Assembly: GCF_016342705.1 (NCBI RefSeq)
Contig: NZ_JAEINV010000001.1
Location: 434,001-498,000 of the forward strand
Direction: 5' to 3'
Source of the DNA: Lutibacter sp.
GTDB taxonomy: Bacteria; Bacteroidota; Bacteroidia; Flavobacteriales; Flavobacteriaceae
DNA length: 64,000 nucleotides
A program made the position numbers and the translations under genes. Each line of letters begins with the position of its first letter. Within the stretch, counting starts at the first letter, position 1. Below are positions 51,590-61,060 of the stretch, piece after piece. The notes beneath the pieces were generated by a model, which saw nothing but the letters and a program-made list of their open reading frames with translations, searched no databases and was not told where the DNA came from.

Positions 51590-52690
51590 TTAAAGTCTTA
51601 CTCCAACACCAAATTCTACAGTTTCCGCATCTGCTGCGTGTGCTTTTAATCGCAATGAAACAAACCATTTATCATTTATATAGCGTTTCATGCCTAAAGT
51701 TTCATAAACTAAACCTTGATATTCAAAAGGATATTTTACATAATAACCAAATTGTGTTTCAATGGAAATTTTATTAATAAATAACTCGTGTCCAACAAAT
51801 AAACCAATGCGAGAAAAATCGTTAGTCTCTTTTAAATGCGTATGAGGAATGGTTAAATTCAGCTCATAATAATCTTTTAAAATTGGAGAAATATACAAAT
51901 CTGCACCAAATTGAATGGCAGATTTTCTGTTTAAACGTTTATCAGCGTATGCAGAAAAAACAAAGAAAGGTTTTATTCCACTGCCAATAATATCTGATTC
52001 GTTAATTCCTGTTCTAAAAACAAGGTTATATTTAATAGGTTGCTTAAAATAGCTAGTTTCTGTTGTAGGAATATATGTTTTAGAATCTAAATTATTATCC
52101 AAATTATAATTTAAACCTACCGTTGCAGCCCAAACATTCATTCCGGAATTTGGTGATTTTATGTTTGAATTTGACGCATGAATAAACGATAAACCAGCAT
52201 TAAACCCAATGTTTTCAATTATATTTTCTCTTTGATAATACAACTTAAAATAGGTGCTAGAATTTATATGGGTTCCAAAAGCCGTATTTTTGTTGTTGGT
52301 TTCTTTATTATAAGGATTAGTATTATAAGCTAACCCAATTCCTGTTCTAAAAATGAATTGATTTTTACTTTGTCTATTAAAAAAATAAAAATTATAATGT
52401 CCATATGCCGAGTATAATTTCCCAACAATATCTGATTTATAATCCTGATAACCAATTGAATATCCAAAATCTGGATAATTATAGTGGTCTTGCCAGTTTT
52501 CTTCACCAAAAGCTCTTTTATTATAACTGAAGAAGAATCCTGTTGGATGTCCTTGAATTAGAACTTGGGCGTCTGGGTTTTGCCTAAGTACATTTCCATA
52601 AAAAGTATCAGCTTGTAAGTATGATGAATTTGATTGACTGAAAACGATAAATGTGCCAAAAAGGAAAATTATTATGGTGGTTATTTTCAT
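51590..52690 (-). CDS. PagL-like acyloxyacyl hydrolase / lipid A deacylase (copy 2)
   Basis: This 366-residue paralogue of the neighbouring protein has a signal peptide (MKITTIIIFLFGTFIVFSQ) and the same core, FIHASNSNIKSPNSGMN, with His171 and Ser173. The Asn that stands in for the PagL Glu is also present (Asn185 by the same spacing). Both end in a similar strand (EFGVGVRL here). It lies 16 bases after dnaE and heads the three envelope genes, which may be read through from dnaE. Confidence 0.8.
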   Translation of the reverse strand: MKITTIIIFLFGTFIVFSQSNSSYLQADTFYGNVLRQNPDAQVLIQGHPTGFFFSYNKRAFGEENWQDHYNYPDFGYSIGYQDYKSDIVGKLYSAYGHYNFYFFNRQSKNQFIFRTGIGLAYNTNPYNKETNNKNTAFGTHINSSTYFKLYYQRENIIENIGFNAGLSFIHASNSNIKSPNSGMNVWAATVGLNYNLDNNLDSKTYIPTTETSYFKQPIKYNLVFRTGINESDIIGSGIKPFFVFSAYADKRLNRKSAIQFGADLYISPILKDYYELNLTIPHTHLKETNDFSRIGLFVGHELFINKISIETQFGYYVKYPFEYQGLVYETLGMKRYINDKWFVSLRLKAHAADAETVEFGVGVRL

Positions 52691-52706
52691 AAAAAATAAA
52701 AAGTCT

Positions 52707-55700
52707 CTAATTTAATTTGAAGTCAATTTCCTCATCGGTTAATATTTTCAAAAATTCATTGGTTACATTTACTTTGGCAGATCTGCTATGTAAATTTAAA
52801 CTCACGCCTTCTTGTTTATCCTTAACAAATATATCCAACGGAATTGAACCAGAATTGTTGTTAATTATCTGTTGTAAATTAGAAATGCTTTTTTGATTAA
52901 TTTCGTTTAATTCAAAGTTAATTGTTAATTTTTTTGCTTGTTTTTCTATGACAGTTTGAAGTATTTGAATGTCATTAAAATTTATACGTGGCTCTCCAAC
53001 TACACCATCTTTATTTCTCCATCCAGGTACAATACTAACTCTAATTTGTCTGAATTCATTGTCAATTAAATAAGGTCTAAATTTTAAATAATCATCCTTA
53101 AAAATCCTAAATTCATAAGAATCATTATAATCAACAACAAAAAAGGAGGCCCATTTGTTTCCGTTTTGAGATGTCCTATGTTGTACATCGGTTAAAATAC
53201 CTGCAAAAGTAAAATTAGAGCCAACAAACTTGGTTAAATCTTCTTTGAAAACAGATAAATCAGCATTGCAAAAATATTTTATTTCATTTTTAAAATCATC
53301 CAACGGGTGACCTGAAATATAAATTCCCACCATTTCTTTTTCTCTTGAAAGTTCTTCCATAACACTCCATTTTTCAGCAGCTGGAATTTCAGGTTCAGGG
53401 AATTGTACAGTAGACGCTTCACCAAATAAAGAAACTTGAGCAGAGTTTTTGTTTTCTTGGTATTTATTACCGTAGCGAATAGCGCGCTCTATAAATGTTA
53501 CATTTTTTTCATCTAATTGAAAATATTGTGCGCGATGAATTGTATTGAAAGAGTCAAGCGCTCCAGCCATAATTAAACCGTCAAAAGCTCTTTTGTTAGC
53601 AGCACGTAAATCAACACGTTTTGCAATATCGAAAATTGAATGATAATTACCATTTTCCTTACGTTCATTTATAATGGCTTCAACAGCAGATTCACCAACT
53701 CCTTTTATGGCTCCCATTCCAAAACGAATTGCACCTTGCTTGTTTACTGCAAATTTGTAATATGATTCGTTTACATCAGGTCCTAAAACTTGAATTCCAG
53801 CGCGTTTACACTCTTCCATAAAAAAGGTAACTTGCTTAATGTCATTCATGTTATTAGATAATACAGAAGCCATATATTCAGCAGGATAATGTGCTTTTAA
53901 GTAAGCTGTTTGATAAGCAATATAAGCGTAACATGTTGAGTGTGATTTATTAAATGCGTAAGCAGCAAAAGCTTCCCAATCCTTCCAAACTTTTTCTAAT
54001 ACTTCTTTTGGGTGGTTTCGGGCAACTCCTCCGTCAATAAATTTTGGTTTTAATTTTTCAAGTAACGCAAATATTTTTTTCCCCATTGCCTTACGCAATT
54101 GATCGGCTTCACCTTTAGTAAAACCAGCCAATTTTTGCGATAAAAGCATTACTTGCTCTTGATATACTGTAATACCATAAGTTTCCTTAAGGTATTCTTC
54201 CATATCAGGTAAATCGTAAATTATTTCCTGAAAACCATGTTTTCTATCAATAAATAAAGGAATATACTCCATTGGGCCTGGACGGTACAATGCGTTCATA
54301 GCAATTAAATCGGCAAATGTGGTTGGTTTTAGCGATTTCATATGCTTTTGCATACCTGGAGATTCGTATTGGAATACTCCAATGGTTTCACCACGTTGGA
54401 AAAGTTCATATGTTTTTTCGTCGTCTAGCGGAAAATCATCTGGAATTAAATCAATACCATGAATTGCTTTCACTATTTTAACAGTGTCCTTTATTAAGGT
54501 CAACGTTTTTAAACCCAAGAAATCCATTTTTAGCAAACCTGCACTTTCAACAACGTTATTGTCGAATTGTGTGACGTACATGTCCGAATCTTTGGCGGTT
54601 GCAACTGGAATTAAATTGGTAATTTTTTCTGGTGTAATAATAACTCCACAAGCATGAATACCTGTATTTCTAACCGAACCCTCTAAAGCTTGTGCTTGAC
54701 GAATTGTTATAGATTCTAATGTATCTCCTTCAGCTAAACGTCTAAGTTCATTTACGTTTTCAAGTTCTTCGGCGCGTAATCCTTTTATTTTACTAATACT
54801 TTTTGGGTCAGTTCCAAATATGTTTTGAAGTTTTACCCCAGGAATTAATTTGGCAATTCTGTCAGCTTCAAAAAGGGGTAAATCCAGCGCTCTTGCCGTA
54901 TCTCTAACGGCTGATTTAGCAGCCATGGTTCCATAAGTAATAATTTGTGCAACCTGACTAGCTCCATATTTTTCAATAACGAAATCAATTACTTTTTGTC
55001 GACCTTCATCATCAAAATCAATATCAATATCGGGTAAGGATACACGATCCGGATTTAAGAAACGCTCAAAAAGTAAATCGTATTTAATGGGGTCAATATT
55101 TGTAATCCATAAACAATAGGCGACAGCAGAACCGGCTGCGGATCCACGACCAGGTCCTACGGCAACTCCCATTTTTCTAGCTTCTAAAATAAAGTCCCAT
55201 ACAATTAAAAAATAACCAGGATACCCCGTCATTTCAATAATTGAAAGCTCAAAATCTAAACGTTCCTTTGTTGATTCATCTAAAACATCACCATAACGTT
55301 TTTTGGCGCCTTCAAAAGTTAAATGTTTTAAATAGGCATTTTCACCACGAACACCTCCATCAATGGCGTCCTGAGGATTAATAAATTGTGCTGGAATATC
55401 AAATTTTGGTAATAAAACATCACGAGCTAAAGTATAGGTTTCAATTTTGTCAACTATTTCTTGAATATTGGTAATGGCTTCTGGAATATCTTTGAACAAA
55501 CTTTTCATTTGTTCAGGCGATTTAAAATAGTACTCATTATTTGGTAAGCCATACCTGTAGCCACGACCTCTTCCTTTTGGAGTGGCTACTTTTTCACCAT
55601 CTTTAACACACAATAAAATATCGTGAGCTTCAGCTTCATTTTGTGTAGTATAAAATGTATTGTTGGTGGCAATTAGTTTAACATTATGTTTTTTTGAAAA

Positions 55701-57086
55701 CTCTATTAATACATCATTTACGTGATTCTCATTTTCTTGATTGTGACGCATTAATTCAAGATAGAAATCATCTCCAAACTGATCTTTCCACCAAATTAAA
55801 GCTTCTTCAGCCTGACTTTCACCTACATTTAAAATTTTACTAGGTATTTCACCATATAAATTTCCTGAAAGAACAATTAAATCTTCTTTATGTTCTTCAA
55901 TAATTTTTTTGTCAATTCTTGGAACATAGTAAAATCCATCTGTATTTGATAATGAGGACATTTTGGCCAAATTATGGTAGCCATTTTTGTTTTTGGCCAG
56001 TATAACAATTTGATAACCATTGTCCTTTTGAGATTTATTAGTATGATCTTCACAAACATTAAATTCGCAACCTAAAATTGGAGTTATTAGTTTTTTAGGA
56101 ATTTCTCCTTCCTTTAAATTTTCATTATGTTTTATTACTGATTCATTATATGTAATGGCTTCTCTAGTAAAGTAAAATGCGCCCATCATATTTGCGGTGT
56201 CTGTAAGCGCAACAGCAGGCATTTCATACTTTATGGCAGTATTTACTAGATTGGAAATACTTGTAGTAGACTGTAATATTGAAAATTGTGAATGACAATG
56301 TAAATGTGAAAATTGTGCATTTTTAAAGTCATCAATAATTTCTTCGGAATGAACTACCGGTGTTTCAGTTATAGTTTCAGCTTTTTCAGCTAATTTTTCA
56401 CTTTCCTTTTTTAAATTTACATGTTTTAAACCAATAACATTTATAGTTGTTGGATTTTTAGCATCAAATTTTTGAAAATAATCTGTAGGAACATCTAATT
56501 CTTCTTTTGTAAAAAGGCGTTGTCTAATTAATTCTAAAAAACAACGTGTTGTTGCTTCAACATCGGCAGTAGCGTTATGCGCTTCATTAAAAGGAACGCC
56601 AAATAAATGTTGATGTAACTCCGTTAATGTTGGTAATTTAAATTTTCCACCTCTTCCACCAGGAATTTGGCACAACGATGCGGTAACTTCTGTACAGGTA
56701 TCTAAAACTGGTAATTTATTTAATGGAGTTTCAATGCCAACTCTAATATATTCACACCCCATAATGTTAAGGTCAAACTTTACATTTTGACCAACAACGA
56801 ATTTACATTTAGAAAGTGCTTCATTAAAAAGATATAATACTTTTTCTAAATCTTCACCTTTTTCTTCTGCTAATTGGGTTGAAATACCGTGTATTTGTTC
56901 GGCATCATATGGAATGTTAAAGTCTTCAGGTTTAATTAAAAAGTCTTGATTTTCAATTAATTCTCCATATTCATTATGTATTTGCCAAGCAATTTGCACG
57001 CATCTAGGCCAATTATCTGTATCTGTAATTGGTGCATTCCAGCTTTTTGGTAAACCGGTGGTTTCTGTGTCAAAAATTAAAAACAT
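52707..57086 (-). CDS. dnaE: DNA polymerase III alpha subunit with fused DnaQ-like exonuclease
   Basis: This is the replicative polymerase, 1459 residues. An N-terminal DEDDh 3'-5' exonuclease (about 1-190) begins FLIFDTETTGLPKSW and has GQNVKFDLN and HNATADVEATTR. Then come the PHP domain (about 260-470; FSHLHCHSQFSILQ), the palm with GPGRGSAAGSAVAYCLWITNIDP and DIDIDFDDEGRQKV, the fingers and thumb with HACGVIITPEKI and KSHSTCYAYIAYQTAYLK, and an OB-fold region near 1270-1350 (FTFAGILTDVQHR). Fusion of proofreading to alpha is a known feature of many Bacteroidota. All catalytic acids look intact. Two PagL-like genes and a DUF2807 gene follow on the same strand. Confidence 0.95.
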   Translation of the reverse strand: MFLIFDTETTGLPKSWNAPITDTDNWPRCVQIAWQIHNEYGELIENQDFLIKPEDFNIPYDAEQIHGISTQLAEEKGEDLEKVLYLFNEALSKCKFVVGQNVKFDLNIMGCEYIRVGIETPLNKLPVLDTCTEVTASLCQIPGGRGGKFKLPTLTELHQHLFGVPFNEAHNATADVEATTRCFLELIRQRLFTKEELDVPTDYFQKFDAKNPTTINVIGLKHVNLKKESEKLAEKAETITETPVVHSEEIIDDFKNAQFSHLHCHSQFSILQSTTSISNLVNTAIKYEMPAVALTDTANMMGAFYFTREAITYNESVIKHNENLKEGEIPKKLITPILGCEFNVCEDHTNKSQKDNGYQIVILAKNKNGYHNLAKMSSLSNTDGFYYVPRIDKKIIEEHKEDLIVLSGNLYGEIPSKILNVGESQAEEALIWWKDQFGDDFYLELMRHNQENENHVNDVLIEFSKKHNVKLIATNNTFYTTQNEAEAHDILLCVKDGEKVATPKGRGRGYRYGLPNNEYYFKSPEQMKSLFKDIPEAITNIQEIVDKIETYTLARDVLLPKFDIPAQFINPQDAIDGGVRGENAYLKHLTFEGAKKRYGDVLDESTKERLDFELSIIEMTGYPGYFLIVWDFILEARKMGVAVGPGRGSAAGSAVAYCLWITNIDPIKYDLLFERFLNPDRVSLPDIDIDFDDEGRQKVIDFVIEKYGASQVAQIITYGTMAAKSAVRDTARALDLPLFEADRIAKLIPGVKLQNIFGTDPKSISKIKGLRAEELENVNELRRLAEGDTLESITIRQAQALEGSVRNTGIHACGVIITPEKITNLIPVATAKDSDMYVTQFDNNVVESAGLLKMDFLGLKTLTLIKDTVKIVKAIHGIDLIPDDFPLDDEKTYELFQRGETIGVFQYESPGMQKHMKSLKPTTFADLIAMNALYRPGPMEYIPLFIDRKHGFQEIIYDLPDMEEYLKETYGITVYQEQVMLLSQKLAGFTKGEADQLRKAMGKKIFALLEKLKPKFIDGGVARNHPKEVLEKVWKDWEAFAAYAFNKSHSTCYAYIAYQTAYLKAHYPAEYMASVLSNNMNDIKQVTFFMEECKRAGIQVLGPDVNESYYKFAVNKQGAIRFGMGAIKGVGESAVEAIINERKENGNYHSIFDIAKRVDLRAANKRAFDGLIMAGALDSFNTIHRAQYFQLDEKNVTFIERAIRYGNKYQENKNSAQVSLFGEASTVQFPEPEIPAAEKWSVMEELSREKEMVGIYISGHPLDDFKNEIKYFCNADLSVFKEDLTKFVGSNFTFAGILTDVQHRTSQNGNKWASFFVVDYNDSYEFRIFKDDYLKFRPYLIDNEFRQIRVSIVPGWRNKDGVVGEPRINFNDIQILQTVIEKQAKKLTINFELNEINQKSISNLQQIINNNSGSIPLDIFVKDKQEGVSLNLHSRSAKVNVTNEFLKILTDEEIDFKLN

Positions 57087-57193
57087 GTGGTAAAGATTGC
57101 TTGAAAATATGAATTTTTAAAAGTATGAATTTTAATATTTTTAGGTTTCGGTATTGTGATTTTTTTATTAACAATCAATATATAATTCCTTAA

Positions 57194-57211
57194 AAATTGG
57201 TTAACCAATTT
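57194..57211. promoter_or_regulatory. 18-bp perfect palindrome upstream of the rnf operon
   Basis: AAATTGGTTAACCAATTT is a perfect palindrome in the spacer between dnaE and rseC. A transcription factor operator is the simplest reading; which gene it serves is not clear. Confidence 0.55.
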
Positions 57212-57291
57212 AAAAATTTAACAAATTTTACTAATATGTTAAAAATATATTAAAAGCTTTAATTCATAAAAAAGCTAATATTCGTCATATT

Positions 57292-57313
57292 TTAAACCTT
57301 TTTTAAGGTTTAA
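57292..57313 (+). promoter_or_regulatory. Hairpin just before the rnf operon
   Basis: TTAAACCTT (57292-57300) pairs perfectly with AAGGTTTAA (57305-57313) around TTTT, and TTTT follows. It lies 34 bases before the rseC ATG and could be an attenuator, an operator or a leader structure. Confidence 0.5.
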
Positions 57314-57347
57314 TTTTACCGCTCCAAGTTACTATGCACGTATAATT

Positions 57348-57794
57348 ATGGAAAATATAGAAGAAAATAATGAAATTGATTTTAGAGTAAGGGCAATTAA
57401 ACACGAAGGTATTGTTTCAAAAATTAATAGTAATGGTTATATAATTTCTTTAAAAGGAGATGTTAACTGTGAAGGATGTAAAGCTAAATCGGCTTGCGGC
57501 GTTTCTGAATCTAATGATAAAGAAATTGAAGTTTTTGAATCTGACCAAACTTTTTGTTTAAATGAGCCAGTTACTGTTAGCCTAAAAAAAGAGCTTGGTT
57601 TAAAAGCTGTTTTTTGGGCATATGTGTTTCCTTTTATTTTAATAATGGTTACATTAGTTATCTCGTCTAATTTTTTTACTGAATGGTTAGCAGGTATTCT
57701 TTCACTGCTTGTTCTTGGTCCTTATTATTTAATGCTTTTTGTTTTTAATAATTTATTTAAAAAAGCATTTAAAGTTTCAATTTTAAAAATATAA
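57348..57794 (+). CDS. rseC: RseC/SoxR-reducing family protein, first gene of the rnf operon
   Basis: The 148-residue protein has the cysteine cluster CEGCKAKSACGV (about residues 42-53), then two membrane helices near the C-terminus (about 87-105 and 112-135), the RseC arrangement. RseC-type proteins are encoded with Rnf or SoxR reducing systems, and the cysteines may bind an Fe-S cluster or carry electrons. It precedes rnfB by 4 bases and is the first gene of the operon. Its upstream region holds the palindrome and the hairpin. Confidence 0.9.
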   Translation: MENIEENNEIDFRVRAIKHEGIVSKINSNGYIISLKGDVNCEGCKAKSACGVSESNDKEIEVFESDQTFCLNEPVTVSLKKELGLKAVFWAYVFPFILIMVTLVISSNFFTEWLAGILSLLVLGPYYLMLFVFNNLFKKAFKVSILKI

Positions 57795-57798
57795 TTAA

Positions 57799-58728
57799 GT
57801 GATGACAGATTCAGTTTTATATAGCGTTTTGTTATTGGTTTCATTAGGAGTTATTGCAGCAGTTGTGCTGTATTTTGTTTCTAAGAAATTTTATGTGTAT
57901 GAAAATCCTTTAATTGGTGAAGTAGATGAATTATTACCAGGTGCAAATTGCGCTGGTTGTGGTTCGCCAGGTTGCAGATCGTTTGCCGAAAAATTGGTAA
58001 ATACAGAAGATATTTCAAATTTATTTTGTCCGGTAGGAGGAAATGATGTAATGAAATTAGTAGCAGCTAAATTAGGAAAAGAAGTAGCCGAAAAAGATCC
58101 AACCGTGGCCGTTTTACGTTGCCAAGGAAGTTGTGACGTGCGTCCAAAAACAACAGAGTTTCAAGGGCCAAGAACTTGCGCTATTTCAGCAATGATTTAT
58201 AGTGGAGAAACAGATTGCCAATATGGTTGTTTAGGTGACGGTGATTGCGTAAAGGTGTGTAAGTTTGATGCCATGTATATGGATGAAACAACAGGTTTGC
58301 CTGTTATTATTACCGACAAGTGTACATCCTGCGGTGCGTGCGTTGAAGAATGTCCGAGGGATATTATTGAAATGCGTCCAAGAAACAAAAAAGATTTAAA
58401 AGTTTTTGTTGGTTGCTTAAACGAGGATAAAGGAGGGATTGCCAAAAAATCGTGTGCAGTTGCTTGTATAGGATGCTCTAAATGCCTAGATATTTGCCCA
58501 AAAGAAGCTGTAACTATTGTAAATAACTTGGCTTATATAGATCCTGCTTATTGTACATTATGTAGAAAATGTGTAGATGTTTGTCCAACACATTCTATAA
58601 TTGAAACAAATTTTCCGCCTAAAAAAGTAAAGAAAGTTGAAGAGAAAGTAGCGGTTGAAAAGAAAGAAAAAGTTGCAGTTATAAAAGAAACTATTGTTGA
58701 ACCTGTAAATGAAAAAACGGATGCTTAA
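57799..58728 (+). CDS. rnfB: Rnf complex subunit B (Fe-S electron carrier)
   Basis: RnfB accepts electrons from reduced ferredoxin in the ferredoxin:NAD+ oxidoreductase complex. The 309-residue protein has an N-terminal helix (about 8-27), a 4Fe-4S site in LLPGANCAGCGSPGCRSF with a later CPVGG, and ferredoxin-type clusters CLGDGDCVKVC, CTSCGACVEECP, CIGCSKCLDICP and CTLCRKCVDVCP. The C-terminus is a Lys/Glu/Val-rich tail from about 272 onward, longer than usual. Its 3' end overlaps rnfC by 8 bases. Confidence 0.96.
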   Translation: MMTDSVLYSVLLLVSLGVIAAVVLYFVSKKFYVYENPLIGEVDELLPGANCAGCGSPGCRSFAEKLVNTEDISNLFCPVGGNDVMKLVAAKLGKEVAEKDPTVAVLRCQGSCDVRPKTTEFQGPRTCAISAMIYSGETDCQYGCLGDGDCVKVCKFDAMYMDETTGLPVIITDKCTSCGACVEECPRDIIEMRPRNKKDLKVFVGCLNEDKGGIAKKSCAVACIGCSKCLDICPKEAVTIVNNLAYIDPAYCTLCRKCVDVCPTHSIIETNFPPKKVKKVEEKVAVEKKEKVAVIKETIVEPVNEKTDA

Positions 58729-60049
58729 AACGTTTCCTAAAGGAGGAATTCATCCTCCAGAAAATAAATTAACTTCATCTAAAAATATTAAAAGGTTAGC
58801 AGTTCCAAAAATGGTGAATGTGCCAATTGCACAACATATTGGAATACCTGCAGAAATTATTGTTGAAGTAAAAGAAAAAGTTAAAATTGGTCAGGTAATT
58901 GCAAAATCTGGTGGTTTTGTTTCCTCTAATATTCACTCTCCAGTTGCAGGAACTGTAACTAAATTAGATAAAATTATTGATACTAGTGCTTATAAAAAGC
59001 AATGTATTGTTATTAGGACCGATGTGAAGGACGAATCTAATTTTGAAGAAAAAGAGTATCCTTTGAAACAAGAAATTGAACTTTCTTCAAAAGAAATTTT
59101 ACAGCGAATTAACGAATTTGGAATTGTAGGTTTAGGTGGAGCAACATTTCCATCTCACGTGAAATTAAACGTTAAAGAAGGTGTAAAAATAGATTGCTTA
59201 CTAATTAATGGTGTAGAATGTGAGCCATATTTAACAGCAGATCATAGATTAATGCTTGAGAAATCGGAAGAAATAATTGTTGGTATTGAAATTTTAATGA
59301 AAGCTTTAAATATTAATAAAGCAATTATTGGAATTGAAAACAATAAAAAAGATGCCATTGATTTATTTAAAAAAGCCACTAAAAATAATTCAAAAATTCA
59401 AGTTGCTGCTTTGCAGGTTAAATATCCGCAAGGTGGTGAAAAGCAGTTAGTAAAAGCGTTGTTAAAAAGAGAGGTTCCTAAAAATGGTTTGCCTTTAGAT
59501 GTTGGTGTGATTGTACATAATGTTGGAACTATTTTCGCAATTTATGAAGCTGTACAATATGACAAACCGTTAATAGAAAGAGTAGTTACGGTAACTGGAA
59601 AAAAAATTGAAAATGCTTCTAATTTTTGGGTAAAAATAGGGACGCCAATTAGCGATTTAATTGCTGAGGTTGGCGGTATGCCAGAAGGAACTAGAAAAAT
59701 TGTAAATGGTGGACCAATGATGGGAAAAGCAATAAAAAACACCGATGTTCCGGTTACAAAGGGAACTTCAGGAATTTTGGTAATTGCAGAAGATGAAGCA
59801 AGTAGGGGTGAACCTAAAAACTGTATTCGTTGTGGAGAATGTGTGTATGTATGTCCAATGGGATTAGAACCACATTTATTAATGAATTTATCTGAAAAAG
59901 GATTGTTTGAAAGAGCTTCTAATGAAGATATTATGACGTGTATTGAGTGTGGATCTTGCAGTTATGTATGTCCGTCAGATCGTCCGTTATTAGATTATAT
60001 CCGTTTCGGGAAAAACATTGTTAAAAAATTACAAACTTCTAAAAATTAA
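58721..60049 (+). CDS. rnfC: Rnf complex subunit C (NADH/FMN/Fe-S)
   Basis: RnfC is the NAD-reactive subunit. It starts MLKTFPKGGIHPPENK, has a nucleotide/flavin-binding stretch IVGLGGATFPSHVKLN near 130 and a second half ending with two 4Fe-4S motifs, CIRCGECVYVCP and CIECGSCSYVCP. The frame is open from an ATG at 58709 that adds only MKKR, but the ATG at 58721 gives the usual start and 442 residues. The overlap with rnfB (8 bases) indicates tight coupling. Confidence 0.95.
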   Translation: MLKTFPKGGIHPPENKLTSSKNIKRLAVPKMVNVPIAQHIGIPAEIIVEVKEKVKIGQVIAKSGGFVSSNIHSPVAGTVTKLDKIIDTSAYKKQCIVIRTDVKDESNFEEKEYPLKQEIELSSKEILQRINEFGIVGLGGATFPSHVKLNVKEGVKIDCLLINGVECEPYLTADHRLMLEKSEEIIVGIEILMKALNINKAIIGIENNKKDAIDLFKKATKNNSKIQVAALQVKYPQGGEKQLVKALLKREVPKNGLPLDVGVIVHNVGTIFAIYEAVQYDKPLIERVVTVTGKKIENASNFWVKIGTPISDLIAEVGGMPEGTRKIVNGGPMMGKAIKNTDVPVTKGTSGILVIAEDEASRGEPKNCIRCGECVYVCPMGLEPHLLMNLSEKGLFERASNEDIMTCIECGSCSYVCPSDRPLLDYIRFGKNIVKKLQTSKN

Positions 60050-60050
60050 A

Positions 60051-61058
60051 ATGAGTCAACCTATTATTATATCGGCCTCACCGCACGTACATTCAGAAAG
60101 AACATCAAAAAAAATAATGTACGATGTGGTTATTGCTTTAATTCCGGCATTTTTAGTTTCACTATATGTTTTTGGTATTAACGCGTTTATTGTTACTGCA
60201 GTTGCAGTAATTTCTTGTTTAGCATTTGAGTATTTAATTCAAAAGTATTTATTAAAAACTGAAATTACCATTGGAGATGGTTCAGCACTTATTACAGGTA
60301 TTTTATTAGCCTTTAATTTACCAAGCGGATTACCAATTTGGATGATTATCGTAGGTAGTTTAGTGGCTATAGGAATTGCAAAATTATCGTTTGGTGGTTT
60401 GGGTTTCAATATTTTTAACCCAGCTTTAGTAGGTAGGGTTTTCTTATTGGTTTCGTTTCCAGTTCAAATGACAATGTGGCCAACAGCGGTAGAAAATAAT
60501 TTGTCAATGGCAGATGGAGTTACCGGAGCCACAACTTTAGGAATGATAAAAGAAGGATTAATGTTTGGTGAAACAATGACTGAAATTGCAACCAAGATTC
60601 CTTCAACTATTGATTTATTTTTAGGTATTACGGGAGGTTCAATTGGTGAAATGTCCGCAATAGCATTGTTAATTGGTGGAATTTACCTGCTAGTTAGAAA
60701 AGTTATTTCTTGGCATATTCCAGTAACAATGTTGGTTACTATGGCAGTTATCACTGGTATTTTTTGGGTGATAAATCCAGAACAATATGCAAATCCGTTA
60801 ATTCATATACTTTCAGGTGGTGCCTTATTAGGAGCCTTTTTTATGGCAACCGATTTAGTTACTAGTCCAATGACTAAAAAAGGAATGGTAATTTTTGCTG
60901 TTGGAATTGGTGTAATAACTGTAGTGATTAGATTATTTGGAGCATATCCAGAAGGTGTTTCATTTGCTATTTTAATTATGAATGCATTTGTGCCGTTAAT
61001 TAACACATATTTTAAACCTCGCCGATTTGGTGCAAACATCAAATCTAAAATTGTATAG
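60051..61058 (+). CDS. rnfD: Rnf complex subunit D (flavinylated membrane protein)
   Basis: RnfD is an integral membrane subunit with about eight to ten helices and a covalently bound FMN. The attachment motif is visible as DGVTGATTLG, with Thr161 the likely FMN residue. The frame extends 11 codons upstream into rnfC to 60018, but the ATG at 60051 begins the conserved MSQPIIISASPHVHSE, giving 335 residues. It starts 2 bases after the rnfC stop. Confidence 0.95.
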   Translation: MSQPIIISASPHVHSERTSKKIMYDVVIALIPAFLVSLYVFGINAFIVTAVAVISCLAFEYLIQKYLLKTEITIGDGSALITGILLAFNLPSGLPIWMIIVGSLVAIGIAKLSFGGLGFNIFNPALVGRVFLLVSFPVQMTMWPTAVENNLSMADGVTGATTLGMIKEGLMFGETMTEIATKIPSTIDLFLGITGGSIGEMSAIALLIGGIYLLVRKVISWHIPVTMLVTMAVITGIFWVINPEQYANPLIHILSGGALLGAFFMATDLVTSPMTKKGMVIFAVGIGVITVVIRLFGAYPEGVSFAILIMNAFVPLINTYFKPRRFGANIKSKIV

Positions 61059-61060
61059 TT

